Shown: positions 16,705 to 25,488 of the stretch, piece by piece
How positions within the stretch are numbered: the first letter of the stretch is position 1
Layout of the letters: each line of letters starts with the position of its first letter
Assembly: GCF_003611735.1 (NCBI RefSeq)
Contig: NZ_RAWG01000068.1
Span: 1 to 37,624, forward strand
Origin: Corallococcus sicarius
Lineage (GTDB): Bacteria; Myxococcota; Myxococcia; Myxococcales; Myxococcaceae
Direction: 5' to 3'
Length of the DNA stretch: 37,624 nucleotides
Notes under the pieces: model-generated
Database searches by the model: none
What the model was told of the DNA's origin: nothing
The model's input: the letters and a program-made list of their open reading frames with translations, nothing else
Translations under genes and position numbers: made by a program

Positions 16705-17777
16705 GCGCCGCGACGTCATCAGCATCAACGTCGGCACCGTCGTCCCCTGCCCCGTCTCGGGAGGCCGCCTCGCCGCGCGCCCTGCTGCACCTGCTGTTCA
16801 ACGGCGCGCGCGCGCTGGACGTGGTGGAGACGGCGCTGGGCCTGGGGCTGCTGGACGCGCTGGAGCCCGGGCCGGTGACGCTGGGGGAGTTGTCCGCGAA
16901 GCACGGGCTGGTGCCCACGCGGCTGTACAAGTTCCTCGACTGCCTGGAGAGCCTGGGGCTCGTGCGGCGCGAGCAGCCGTCGGACGCGCTGGAGGCGACG
17001 CGCTACTGGGGCGTGACAGGGCTGCGCGCGGCGGCGGACGCCGTGCTGGGCCCGCGCTCGCTGGAGCGCGACCGGGAGAAGTACGACTGGAAGGCGCTGC
17101 ACGGCCGGCTGCCGGAGGTGCTGCGCGGCCAGCACGCGATGTCCGCGGCCTCCTTCGACTGGCCTCCGCGCACGCCCGAACAGGTGGAGGGCTTCGAGGC
17201 CAGCATGGCCGCGGGCCTGGGCCCCATCCTGGAGACGTTCCGCGCGCACGCGGGCGCGCTGTGGCCCTCCGGGGCGCGGCTGCTCGACGTGGGCGGCGGT
17301 GACGGCACGCTCGCGGAGCACCTGCTGCGCGAGCACGCGTCCCTGTCCGTGGACGTCTACAACCTGCCCGCCACCGAGCCGCTCGTCACGCGCACGCGCG
17401 AGCGCGCGGGGCTACCGGCGACGCGGCTGGGCTTCGTGGGCGGCGACTTCCTGCGCGAGCCCCTGCCGAAGGGCTACGACGCGCTGTCGTTCGTGCGCGT
17501 GCTGCATGACTGGCCCGCGGAGGTGGCGCGCTCGCTGATGCAGGCGGCCTTCGCGGCGCTGCCGTCGGGTGGCCGCGTGCTCATCTGCGAGGAGTTCCGC
17601 ACCCCGGAGCGGCTGGCGGCCCAGTTCTTCTGGTCCTACTTCCTCATCGGCGTGGACGCGTGCTCAAGCCGGCTGCGCGAGGTGGAGTTCTACCTGGACG
17701 CGCTCACCGCCGCGGGCTTCACGCAGGCGCACGTGCGTCCCGGCCCCTTCGAACTGGTCGTGGCCACGAAGCCCTGA
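16701..17777 (+). CDS. SAM-dependent methyltransferase (Methyltransf_2 / O-methyltransferase family)
   Basis: 358 residues. The N-terminal winged-helix dimerisation domain (about 28-115) precedes the Rossmann domain, with SAM motif I LLDVGGGDGTL (194-204), GGDFLREPLP (about 247-256) and VLHDW (267-271), where the His-Asp is typical of the family. A low-complexity Ser/Ala-rich leader of about 22 residues precedes the fold, so the true start may be later. Relatives methylate hydroxyl groups of aromatic metabolites, and one branch methylates 3-hydroxykynurenine in actinomycin- and sibiromycin-type pathways. As third gene of a TDO, kynureninase-like, methyltransferase operon, it probably acts on a kynurenine- or anthranilate-type product. 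The substrate is inferred. Confidence 0.85.
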   Translation: MSAATSSASTSAPSSPAPSREAASPRALLHLLFNGARALDVVETALGLGLLDALEPGPVTLGELSAKHGLVPTRLYKFLDCLESLGLVRREQPSDALEATRYWGVTGLRAAADAVLGPRSLERDREKYDWKALHGRLPEVLRGQHAMSAASFDWPPRTPEQVEGFEASMAAGLGPILETFRAHAGALWPSGARLLDVGGGDGTLAEHLLREHASLSVDVYNLPATEPLVTRTRERAGLPATRLGFVGGDFLREPLPKGYDALSFVRVLHDWPAEVARSLMQAAFAALPSGGRVLICEEFRTPERLAAQFFWSYFLIGVDACSSRLREVEFYLDALTAAGFTQAHVRPGPFELVVATKP

Positions 17778-17918
17778 AACCCGGCCAGGGCCGCCTTCCC
17801 CCAGCGAAACGGTGTCGTACGGCCGACAGGCGGGCCCCCCGGGCAGATCACGAGGGGCCGGAGAGTGTTCAACTTGCCTTGAGTCGCAGTCAGCCAAACG
17901 CAGACGGGAGGAGCCTGT

Positions 17919-18716
17919 ATGACAGGTCCCCGGTCAGGGACGGGGTTGAGGGCGGTAAGGCAGGATCACGGGACGCAAGAGGCACGGCAGTCGCCCGAGG
18001 CCCGTGGAGGCAGACCGGCGGCGCGCACCCATCTGGAGCGCGAGGTGATGGTGCCGGTGGATGACGCCGTCCTCCTCCGAGGGCGGCTGGCGGTGCCCGC
18101 GGGCGCCCGGGGCGTGGTGGTGCTGGCGCGAGGCAGCGACAGCAGCCGTCAGAGTCCCCGGCTCGCGCAGACCTCGCACCTGTTCCAGGCGATGGGACTG
18201 GGCACCCTGCTGTTGGACCTGCTCACCAGCGAGGAGATGGAGGAGCGCCGCACGCGGCAGCTTCGCTTCAACATGGGCCTGTTGGGCATGCGCATGGCGG
18301 GCGCGGCGCGGTGGCTGCAACGCGAGCCCGTCACCACCGGCCTGCGCGTGGGCTACTTCGGCGCGCACACCGGCGCGGGCGCGGCGCTGTCGGCCGCGGC
18401 CTTCCGTCCGGACTTCGTGGAGGCTGTCGTCTCCCGGGGTGGCCGGCCGGACCTGGCCGGAGCGGTGCTCCCCCGGGTGAAGGCCCCCACGCTGCTGCTG
18501 GTGGGCGGCGCGGACACGCTGGGCCTGGACATCAACCGCCGGGCCTACGCGGAGCTCCGGGCAAAGAAGCACATGGAGATCATCCCGGGGGCGACGCACC
18601 ACTTCCAGGAAGACGCGGAGCTGGAGCAGGTGGCGGAACTCGCCGGTGAGTGGTTCCTCCAATACCTGGGACAGCCCCGGGACGACGCGGAGGAGGCGCC
18701 GGCTCCAGCGCCCTGA
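17919..18716 (+). CDS. Dienelactone-hydrolase-like alpha/beta protein with Ser-to-His nucleophile change
   Basis: 265 residues from an ATG with GGGAGGAG 5 nt upstream. The fold reads as the small alpha/beta hydrolase often annotated as a dienelactone hydrolase: LLLDLLT, GYFGAHTGAGAAL, VSRGGRPDLAG, APTLLLVGG and PGATHHF. In this family the nucleophile elbow normally reads G-A-S-T-G; here it is G-A-H-T-G (His150), and the usual HGSGSS turn has become ARGSDSS. The acid (Asp199 or Asp204) and His227 remain. It is thus probably not a normal serine hydrolase and may be inactive or have a binding role. Residues 1-40 are disordered-looking. The 141-bp gap from the methyltransferase leaves membership of that operon open. 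Confidence 0.75.
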   Translation: MTGPRSGTGLRAVRQDHGTQEARQSPEARGGRPAARTHLEREVMVPVDDAVLLRGRLAVPAGARGVVVLARGSDSSRQSPRLAQTSHLFQAMGLGTLLLDLLTSEEMEERRTRQLRFNMGLLGMRMAGAARWLQREPVTTGLRVGYFGAHTGAGAALSAAAFRPDFVEAVVSRGGRPDLAGAVLPRVKAPTLLLVGGADTLGLDINRRAYAELRAKKHMEIIPGATHHFQEDAELEQVAELAGEWFLQYLGQPRDDAEEAPAPAP

Positions 18717-18764
18717 ATGTTTCACGGAGGTATCAGGGATGTTTCAAGGGCGGCTTCCGCGCGT

Positions 18765-18779
18765 GAGCGGTGGCCGCTC
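18765..18779. terminator. Hairpin between convergent genes
   Basis: GAGCGG, TGG, CCGCTC form a perfect 6-bp stem with a 3-nt loop between two convergent stop codons (18716 and 18798). Only two T residues follow on the plus strand, so it is a weak bidirectional terminator candidate. Confidence 0.4.
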
Positions 18780-18797
18780 TTCGGATGTCTGTCGCGC

Positions 18798-19487
18798 TCA
18801 CGCCACCACGGGGCGCGTGATGCCCAGCTCACACGCCAGCACCGCGAGCTGCGCGCGGTTCTCCGGCCCCAGCTTGCGGTAGATGTTCGTCAGGTGGGCC
18901 TTCACGGTGCGCTCGGTGATGCCCAGGTGCGCGGCGATCTTCAGGTTGTCCGCGCCCGCCGCCACGAAGCCCAGCACCTCGCGCTCCCGGAGGGTGAGCT
19001 TGGACAGGGCAGAGCCCGACGGGGAGTAGTCCTCCAGGTGCAGGACGTTGGACTGGAGCATCTCCATGGGTAGCAGCCGCTCACCGCGCGCCACGCGCCC
19101 CACGGCCTGCACCAGCTCATCGCAGCTCACATTCAGCTTGCACAGGTAGCCCGCGGCCCCCGCCTGGAAGCACTGCTCCACGATGGCCGGCGCATGGTGC
19201 CCCGACAACACCAGCGCCCGCACCTGGGGATGGAAGTCGTGCAGGTCCTTCAGCACCACCAGGCCATCCTCCACGGCGGTGCGGCCCACGTGCTCCAGCC
19301 GCAGGTCCACCACGGCGACATGCGGCGCGGCGCTGCGCACCTGGGACAGGAAGGAGTTGATGTCCGCACACCGCGCCACGACCTTCATCCCCGCGCCCTC
19401 CAGGAGGGCCACCAGGCTCTCCCGGAAGAGGAGCTGATCCTCCAGCAGGGCCACCCGGATTTCCTGTCCCGCCGCACTCAGTTCCAT
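18798..19487 (-). CDS. NarL/LuxR-family response regulator
   Basis: 229 residues from an ATG at 19487 with AAGGGTGG upstream; the much longer open frame behind it is low-quality sequence. The receiver (1-125) has Glu16-Asp17, phospho-acceptor Asp61 in VAVVDLRLEH and Lys in GYLCK. The LuxR helix-turn-helix (about 160-225) reads LTLREREVLGFVAAG, then ITERTVKAHLTNIYRKLG. It should bind DNA as a dimer when phosphorylated. No kinase partner is adjacent. It lies tail to tail with the hydrolase-like gene, next to a decayed kinase/CheR remnant that could once have been its partner. Confidence 0.92.
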   Translation of the reverse strand: MELSAAGQEIRVALLEDQLLFRESLVALLEGAGMKVVARCADINSFLSQVRSAAPHVAVVDLRLEHVGRTAVEDGLVVLKDLHDFHPQVRALVLSGHHAPAIVEQCFQAGAAGYLCKLNVSCDELVQAVGRVARGERLLPMEMLQSNVLHLEDYSPSGSALSKLTLREREVLGFVAAGADNLKIAAHLGITERTVKAHLTNIYRKLGPENRAQLAVLACELGITRPVVA

Positions 19488-20014
19488 GACGCCACCCTTG
19501 GCCTCCCCGCGGGCTTTGACAACCCCTGCGGGTGCTCCTGATTGAAGAGTTCTTTTTGCTTGTGGAACAACCTTCGGCGCCATTCCCAGCCAGAGCTGTT
19601 CCGCAGGCGATTGCAGGCCACCCCGTGGGGTTGGGAGTCTTTTTACCAGCGACCTTGCTGCCCTGTAACCCTCAACGAGGGTTGGAATGACGGAAGGCAA
19701 CGATACGGGCAGGGGCCGGGTCCAAGGCTGCTCCGTTGACGACCACCCGACCGAGGCGGGAAGTCCTCCAGGCGCGACAGCAGCTCCGCGGGAATATGGA
19801 CGGCGCAGGCCATGACGCTCCTCCAGGTCCAGGTGACAGGTGATGCCGCGACAGCCAGGGGGCGGCTCCCAGGAGCGATGTGCGGACTTGGAAGGCTGAT
19901 GGAATTGGCCCTGGGGCCAATGGGTGACAACCCCGGCGGAGGTATCTCCGGGTCCTGCCCTGGTGGGTAAGCGGATCTTGCTGGGCCCGGGGCACTGCGC
20001 CAAAGCCCTCCCGC
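19488..20014. other. 527-bp stretch without a confident gene
   Basis: No long frame here looks like protein in composition. One small minus-strand frame, 19813 to 19643 (56 residues, starting MACAVHIPAELLSRLEDF), has a good GGAGGAG site before its ATG but loses protein-like character after 25 residues; it may be a remnant. A perfect 7-bp hairpin (AACCCTC 19667-19673, loop AAC, GAGGGTT 19677-19683) is present. The part next to 19487 probably holds the LuxR-type regulator's promoter, but I see no clear boxes. Confidence 0.4.
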
Positions 20015-20393
20015 GACAGCGAGCTTGAAGCCATCCTGGAGAAGGTGCGGCAGGTCCGGAACTTCGACTTTCGCAACGACAAGCGCGCCACGCTCCAGCG
20101 CCAGACGCGGTGGACATCGCGCGGGGCGGCATCGAGCACCGCAAGGGCGGTCCGGCGCCACGGCTGGACGTGGTGCTGCCCAAGAAGCTCCCGCACGTGT
20201 CGGGCTCCGCCATGGAGCTGCGCTACGGGGTCATCAACCTGCTCATCAACGCACGCGACGCCATGCCCCAGGGGGGCACCATCCGCGCGCGGGCGGCAAG
20301 CTCACCGCGGCCAACCGCCCGGAAGGGGGCGCGGTGTTCACCCTCACCTTCCCGGCGATGAAGGCGCCCCCCGCGCGCAAGAAGTCGCGCTGA
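20015..20393 (+). pseudogene. Decayed CheR / histidine-kinase remnant in three frames
   Basis: Three pieces of known families follow one another in different frames. From 20015, LEAILEKVRQVRNFDFRNDK then KRATLQR resembles the N-terminal domain of CheR methyltransferases. From 20110, in another frame, PRLDVVLPKKLPHVSGSAM then VINLLINARDAMPQGGTI is the N box of a histidine-kinase ATPase domain. From about 20300, in the third frame, NRPEGGAVFTLTFPA is the end of such an ATPase domain, reaching a stop at 20393. The G1, F and G2 boxes that should lie between are missing. So at least two frameshifts and a deletion of about 60 codons have occurred. No start codon or ribosome site is evident. Confidence 0.7.
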
Positions 20394-20554
20394 CCCGGAA
20401 GCAGCCTGCTCCCCTGGTCCCGGTGTCCTTCATGGCTAGGAACGCGGGTGTGGATTGCCCACCCGGGGCACCAACGCAGCGTCCTTTTCCGCTGGAAGCT
20501 TCCAGAAATTTCCAGGGAGGCTGGCCAGGGGTGAGAGGCCTGGGCGATACTGCC

Positions 20555-20602
20555 GGGGTGTCCGGGTCACTGGTTGCTGGGGCAGCGTGACCGGGACACC
20601 CC
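20555..20602 (+). other. Long imperfect hairpin upstream of a response regulator
   Basis: Arms 20555-20570 and 20587-20602 pair at 15 of 16 positions. The loop itself holds a 4-bp hairpin (GCTG, GGG, CAGC; 20576-20586) that stacks directly on the outer stem. The element ends 26 bp before the ATG at 20629, just ahead of its ribosome site. It could control translation, be an operator, or be left from a mobile element. Confidence 0.55.
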
Positions 20603-20628
20603 AACTGTCGGTTCCAGGGGGAGCCATC

Positions 20629-21033
20629 ATGTCGTCGGAGCCCAAGATTCGCGTCCTCATCGTGGACGATGACCCGGACCAGCTCGCGCTGACGGAGCGT
20701 TCGTTGTCCTCGTACAACTTCGAGGTCCGCACGCACCGCTCGTCGCTGGGGGTCTCCAACCTGGTGCGCACGACGGCGCCGGACATCGTGCTCTTGGACG
20801 TGAACATCCCCGCGCTCAGCGGGGACAAGGTGCTGGCCCTGGCGCGGCAGCAGGCCCCGGAGCACACGCGCTTCGTCCTCTACTCCGCCTCCGACGAGGC
20901 CAAGCTGCGCGCGCTGGCGCTGGCCGCGGGCGCGGACAGCTACCTGTCCAAGAGCACCCAGGGCGCGGACCTGGCGCGCAAGCTGGAGAAGCTGCACAAG
21001 CGCCCCCGCACCGCCGCGGCCCCCGCGAAGTAG
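20629..21033 (+). CDS. Single-domain response regulator (paralogue of 14026)
   Basis: 134 residues, with AGGGGGA upstream of the ATG. It is a lone receiver: IVDDDPD pocket, phospho-acceptor Asp57 in VLLDVNIP, Ser in LYSASDE, and Lys-Ser (LSKS) instead of Lys-Pro, exactly as in the regulator at 14026. Shared blocks include LGVSN, LYSASDEAKLR and QGADLA. The divergence between the two is too great for a recent copy. It stands alone behind the kinase remnant at 20015, so its present kinase may be the hybrid kinase at 11070 or one elsewhere. Confidence 0.9.
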   Translation: MSSEPKIRVLIVDDDPDQLALTERSLSSYNFEVRTHRSSLGVSNLVRTTAPDIVLLDVNIPALSGDKVLALARQQAPEHTRFVLYSASDEAKLRALALAAGADSYLSKSTQGADLARKLEKLHKRPRTAAAPAK

Positions 21034-21064
21034 CGGCGACCGCGAAGTCAGGGCGCTCGGGCCC

Positions 21065-22375
21065 TCACGCGGGCACGAGCGCGCCGACCTCCAGGAACAC
21101 CTGCCGGAAGTCGCCGTTCGCGCCCAGCATGCGCAGGTTCTGGGCAAGCCCCCCGGTGGCGCGGAAGAACATCATCCCTTCCGGGGGCGGCTTGATGCGC
21201 AGGAAGCGCGCGGCGTTGCGCGTGAAGTGGTTGCGCAGGTCGCGGTTGATGTCGCAGGTGCCGTAGTCGTACGGCGAGGCGCGCATGGGCCGCCCGGCGA
21301 TGTGCAGCACCTCGCGCAGCAGCGCCTCCGCCTCCGGCTCCGGCAGCTCCACCGAGAAGCCGACCTCCCGGCACAGGCCCAGCACGTCCAGCGTCTCCAG
21401 GCGCAGCGCCTGGTGGAACATGCGGCGGTTGGACTCCACGAAGCCCGGGCTGAAGCGCTTGATGGAGCCGAAGTCCAACAGGCCCATGCGCCCGTCCGGC
21501 ATCACCATGAAGTTGCCCGGGTGCGGATCCGCGTGGATCTCCCCCGCGTCCAGGAAGGGGCCGTAGGTGGCGCGGATGAGCTGACGCGCGACGCGGAAGC
21601 GCGCGGCGTTGTCCGGGGACGTCGTCACCCAGTCCTTCAGCGTCTGGCCTTCCAGCAGCTCCAGCGTGAGGACGCGGCGCGCGCTCCGGTCCTCGATGAC
21701 CTGGGGCACGTACAGGTCCGGCAGCTTCGCCACGCTCTTCGCGAAGCTGGCGGCGAGCATCGCCTCGCGGCGGTAGTCCAGCTCCAGCATGAGTTCGTCG
21801 CGGAACTCCTGGAAGTAGGCGGTGGCGTCCATCATCCGCGACGTCAGGGAGACGGTCTTCACCACCATGCCCAGGTTGTCCATGTCGTGGCCCATGGACG
21901 CGTCGATGCCCGGGTACTGCACCTTCACCGCCACCTGCCGGCCGTCGTGCAGCACCGCCCGGTGCACCTGGCCGAGCGACGCGGCGGCGAGCGCCTCCCG
22001 GGAGAAGTCGCGGAACAGCTCCTCCGGCGGGGCGCCCAGCTCCTCCTTCACCACGCGGGACACCTGGGCGTAGGACATGGCGGGCGCCTGGTTCTGCAGC
22101 CGCGCCAGCATCTGCCGGACCTCCGGCGTGAGCAGGTCCTGATCCATGGAGAGCGCCTGGCCCAGCTTCATGGCCGCGCCCTTCATCTCCCCCAGCGTGG
22201 CGACCAGCTTCTCCGCGGTGCCCAGGCTGAGCAGCTCCGAGGGGCTGGAGCCGGAGAGCCGTCTGGCGCCCGTCTTGAGCACCTCTGAACCCACGTGCAT
22301 GGAGAGGCCGGCCAGCTTGCGCAGCCGGTTGAGCCGCCCCTGGGGCGGAAGCTTGTCGTCGGGGTCGGAGGCCAT
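21065..22375 (-). CDS. UbiB/ADCK (ABC1) family atypical kinase-like protein
   Basis: 436 residues from an ATG at 22375; an in-frame TTG at 22417 is a weaker choice. It carries the family marks: KxGQ (KLGQ, 70-73) in the N-terminal extension, the Ala-rich nucleotide loop AAASLGQVH (130-138), Lys151 in VAVKVQYPG, HADPHPGNF as the catalytic-loop equivalent and LLDFG. UbiB proteins are ATPases that support ubiquinone or other isoprenoid-lipid metabolism. The family's common C-terminal membrane helices are not obvious here. It converges on the response regulator with 31 bp between stops, and the Ser/Thr kinase gene ends 107 bp upstream of it on the same strand. The lipid partner is unknown. Confidence 0.87.
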   Translation of the reverse strand: MASDPDDKLPPQGRLNRLRKLAGLSMHVGSEVLKTGARRLSGSSPSELLSLGTAEKLVATLGEMKGAAMKLGQALSMDQDLLTPEVRQMLARLQNQAPAMSYAQVSRVVKEELGAPPEELFRDFSREALAAASLGQVHRAVLHDGRQVAVKVQYPGIDASMGHDMDNLGMVVKTVSLTSRMMDATAYFQEFRDELMLELDYRREAMLAASFAKSVAKLPDLYVPQVIEDRSARRVLTLELLEGQTLKDWVTTSPDNAARFRVARQLIRATYGPFLDAGEIHADPHPGNFMVMPDGRMGLLDFGSIKRFSPGFVESNRRMFHQALRLETLDVLGLCREVGFSVELPEPEAEALLREVLHIAGRPMRASPYDYGTCDINRDLRNHFTRNAARFLRIKPPPEGMMFFRATGGLAQNLRMLGANGDFRQVFLEVGALVPA

Positions 22376-22482
22376 GGGCGTGGAGAGGATTAACGAGGAC
22401 TCCCCCCCCATACGCAAGGCAACCGCCCTCCAGATGCGGGGCCGGCGGTCTGGAGACCGGCCTGGCGGCCCGCCTGGCGACG

Positions 22483-24423
<1,941 letters not shown>

Positions 24424-25011
24424 GGGTGGGGACCGGAACCTGAGCAGGCGATGCGGGGGTGGAACGGCGTCAGCGGCAGATGCGAGCGGTGTGCCAGCAC
24501 CCGGGAATTTCGGGGTCGCGCGGACGTCCGCGCCAAACGGTTGATCCGCTTCGTGTTTCCGACACTCCTACGCGGCTCGCGCTCCAGACCCTCACGAGAC
24601 ACCCCATGGTTCCGGGGAGTTTTTACAGCCCCGGAACGGAACAGTTTTCCGCCCTGCCCCTGAAGACGTTCAACCCACCAGACCTTGGGCGACTTCCGCC
24701 TTCACGGCCCTCAACGCCCCTCGGCAAGCAGGGTGGGTGCAAGATGACAGGCGGCCCTGCGGGTTTCCAGCGTGCACTGACATGAACATCAAGAGCGGAA
24801 AACATTGTGTCCGCTCTCGAATTAAGCCGCGTTTGCACCTCTCGCCGCACGCGCCTGGAAGGCATTGAGCTTCTCCGAGGAGCGCGCGGATCAGCGCGGT
24901 GTTGAAGCACGAAAAAGCCCCCGGGGATGAAGCGTCCCGCAAGGATGACGGGACTTCCCGTGCTTCTGGCTGAACGCGGTCCGCGTGCGGTGGGGACGCG
25001 GGATGCGGGGG
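24424..25011. other. 588-bp stretch without a confident gene
   Basis: Open frames here have no protein-like composition and no good ribosome site. It should hold the promoter of the Ser/Thr kinase (near 24424) and the transcript end of the SitI-like gene (near 25011). A perfect 8-bp hairpin lies at 24792-24817. A run of five A residues (24912-24916) beside a GC-rich block could be the U-run of a weak minus-strand terminator. A 6-bp inverted repeat (ACGGGA/TCCCGT) lies around 24947-24960. Confidence 0.4.
24792..24817. repeat. 8-bp perfect inverted repeat in intergenic region
   Basis: AGAGCGGA (24792-24799) and TCCGCTCT (24810-24817) pair perfectly around a 10-nt AT-rich loop. No T-run follows on either side. 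Possible binding site or RNA hairpin between the kinase and toxin loci. Confidence 0.4.
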
Positions 25012-25464
25012 CTACAGCAGCGGAGAGGGAAGGCTGCGGCGTTCCACGGGGCGGCCCACTTCGGCCTGGAGCCACGCGTCATCGTCCCAGGGCCAGCAGT
25101 CCTGATTGAAGACGAGCTGGCCTTCACTCCAGCGCAGGACGATGTGCTCTCCGTTGAAGAGGAGGACGCCCTCGCGGCAGTGCGGGAGGAGCAGCAGCGT
25201 GGCGCGCAGCAGGAGCCGCGTGAACGCGCTGAAGTCGTGGTTGGAGGCGTAGCGGAAGCCGACGGAGAGCTCGGGGAGGAAGTGGAACGCCTCGTGCCAG
25301 AGGGCTCGGGAGCGGGCACTGGGGATGCTGACGCCCACGGTCCAGCCGGGCGCGCCCAGGTGCGTGGCGTCCTCCCACGGAAGAGGGCCCTGATCCGCGA
25401 GCAGCCTCAACGCGGCTTCGGGCGTCAGGTCGGTCGACACGGAGAGGCTGTAGTCCAGACCCAT
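25012..25464 (-). CDS. SitI3-like immunity protein
   Basis: 150 residues from an ATG at 25464, chosen for the GGGAG 5 nt before it and because the MGLDYSLSVST opening fits the family. Other marks are TPEAALRLL, a central GVSIPSA and a hydrophobic LLLRATLLLLPHC. SitI3-type proteins are cytoplasmic immunity proteins of Myxococcus xanthus that neutralise SitA3-type toxins passed between kin cells by TraAB outer-membrane exchange. It lies 24 nt after the toxin stop on the same strand, the order expected of such pairs. It presumably blocks the tRNase domain of the neighbour. The family call rests on my recall of the N-terminal pattern and on context. Confidence 0.75.
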   Translation of the reverse strand: MGLDYSLSVSTDLTPEAALRLLADQGPLPWEDATHLGAPGWTVGVSIPSARSRALWHEAFHFLPELSVGFRYASNHDFSAFTRLLLRATLLLLPHCREGVLLFNGEHIVLRWSEGQLVFNQDCWPWDDDAWLQAEVGRPVERRSLPSPLL

Positions 25465-25488
25465 GCGGGCTCCCATCCTAGTCGTGCT

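Noticed and set aside
19488-20213. Upstream extension of the LuxR-type regulator to 471 residues
   Set aside because: The added part is low-complexity Pro/Ser/Arg sequence. The ATG at 19487 has a ribosome site and begins the receiver fold at the normal place.
24623-25109. Several short frames (60-150 codons) between the kinase and the immunity gene
   Set aside because: No ribosome sites, biased composition and overlap with one another in different frames.
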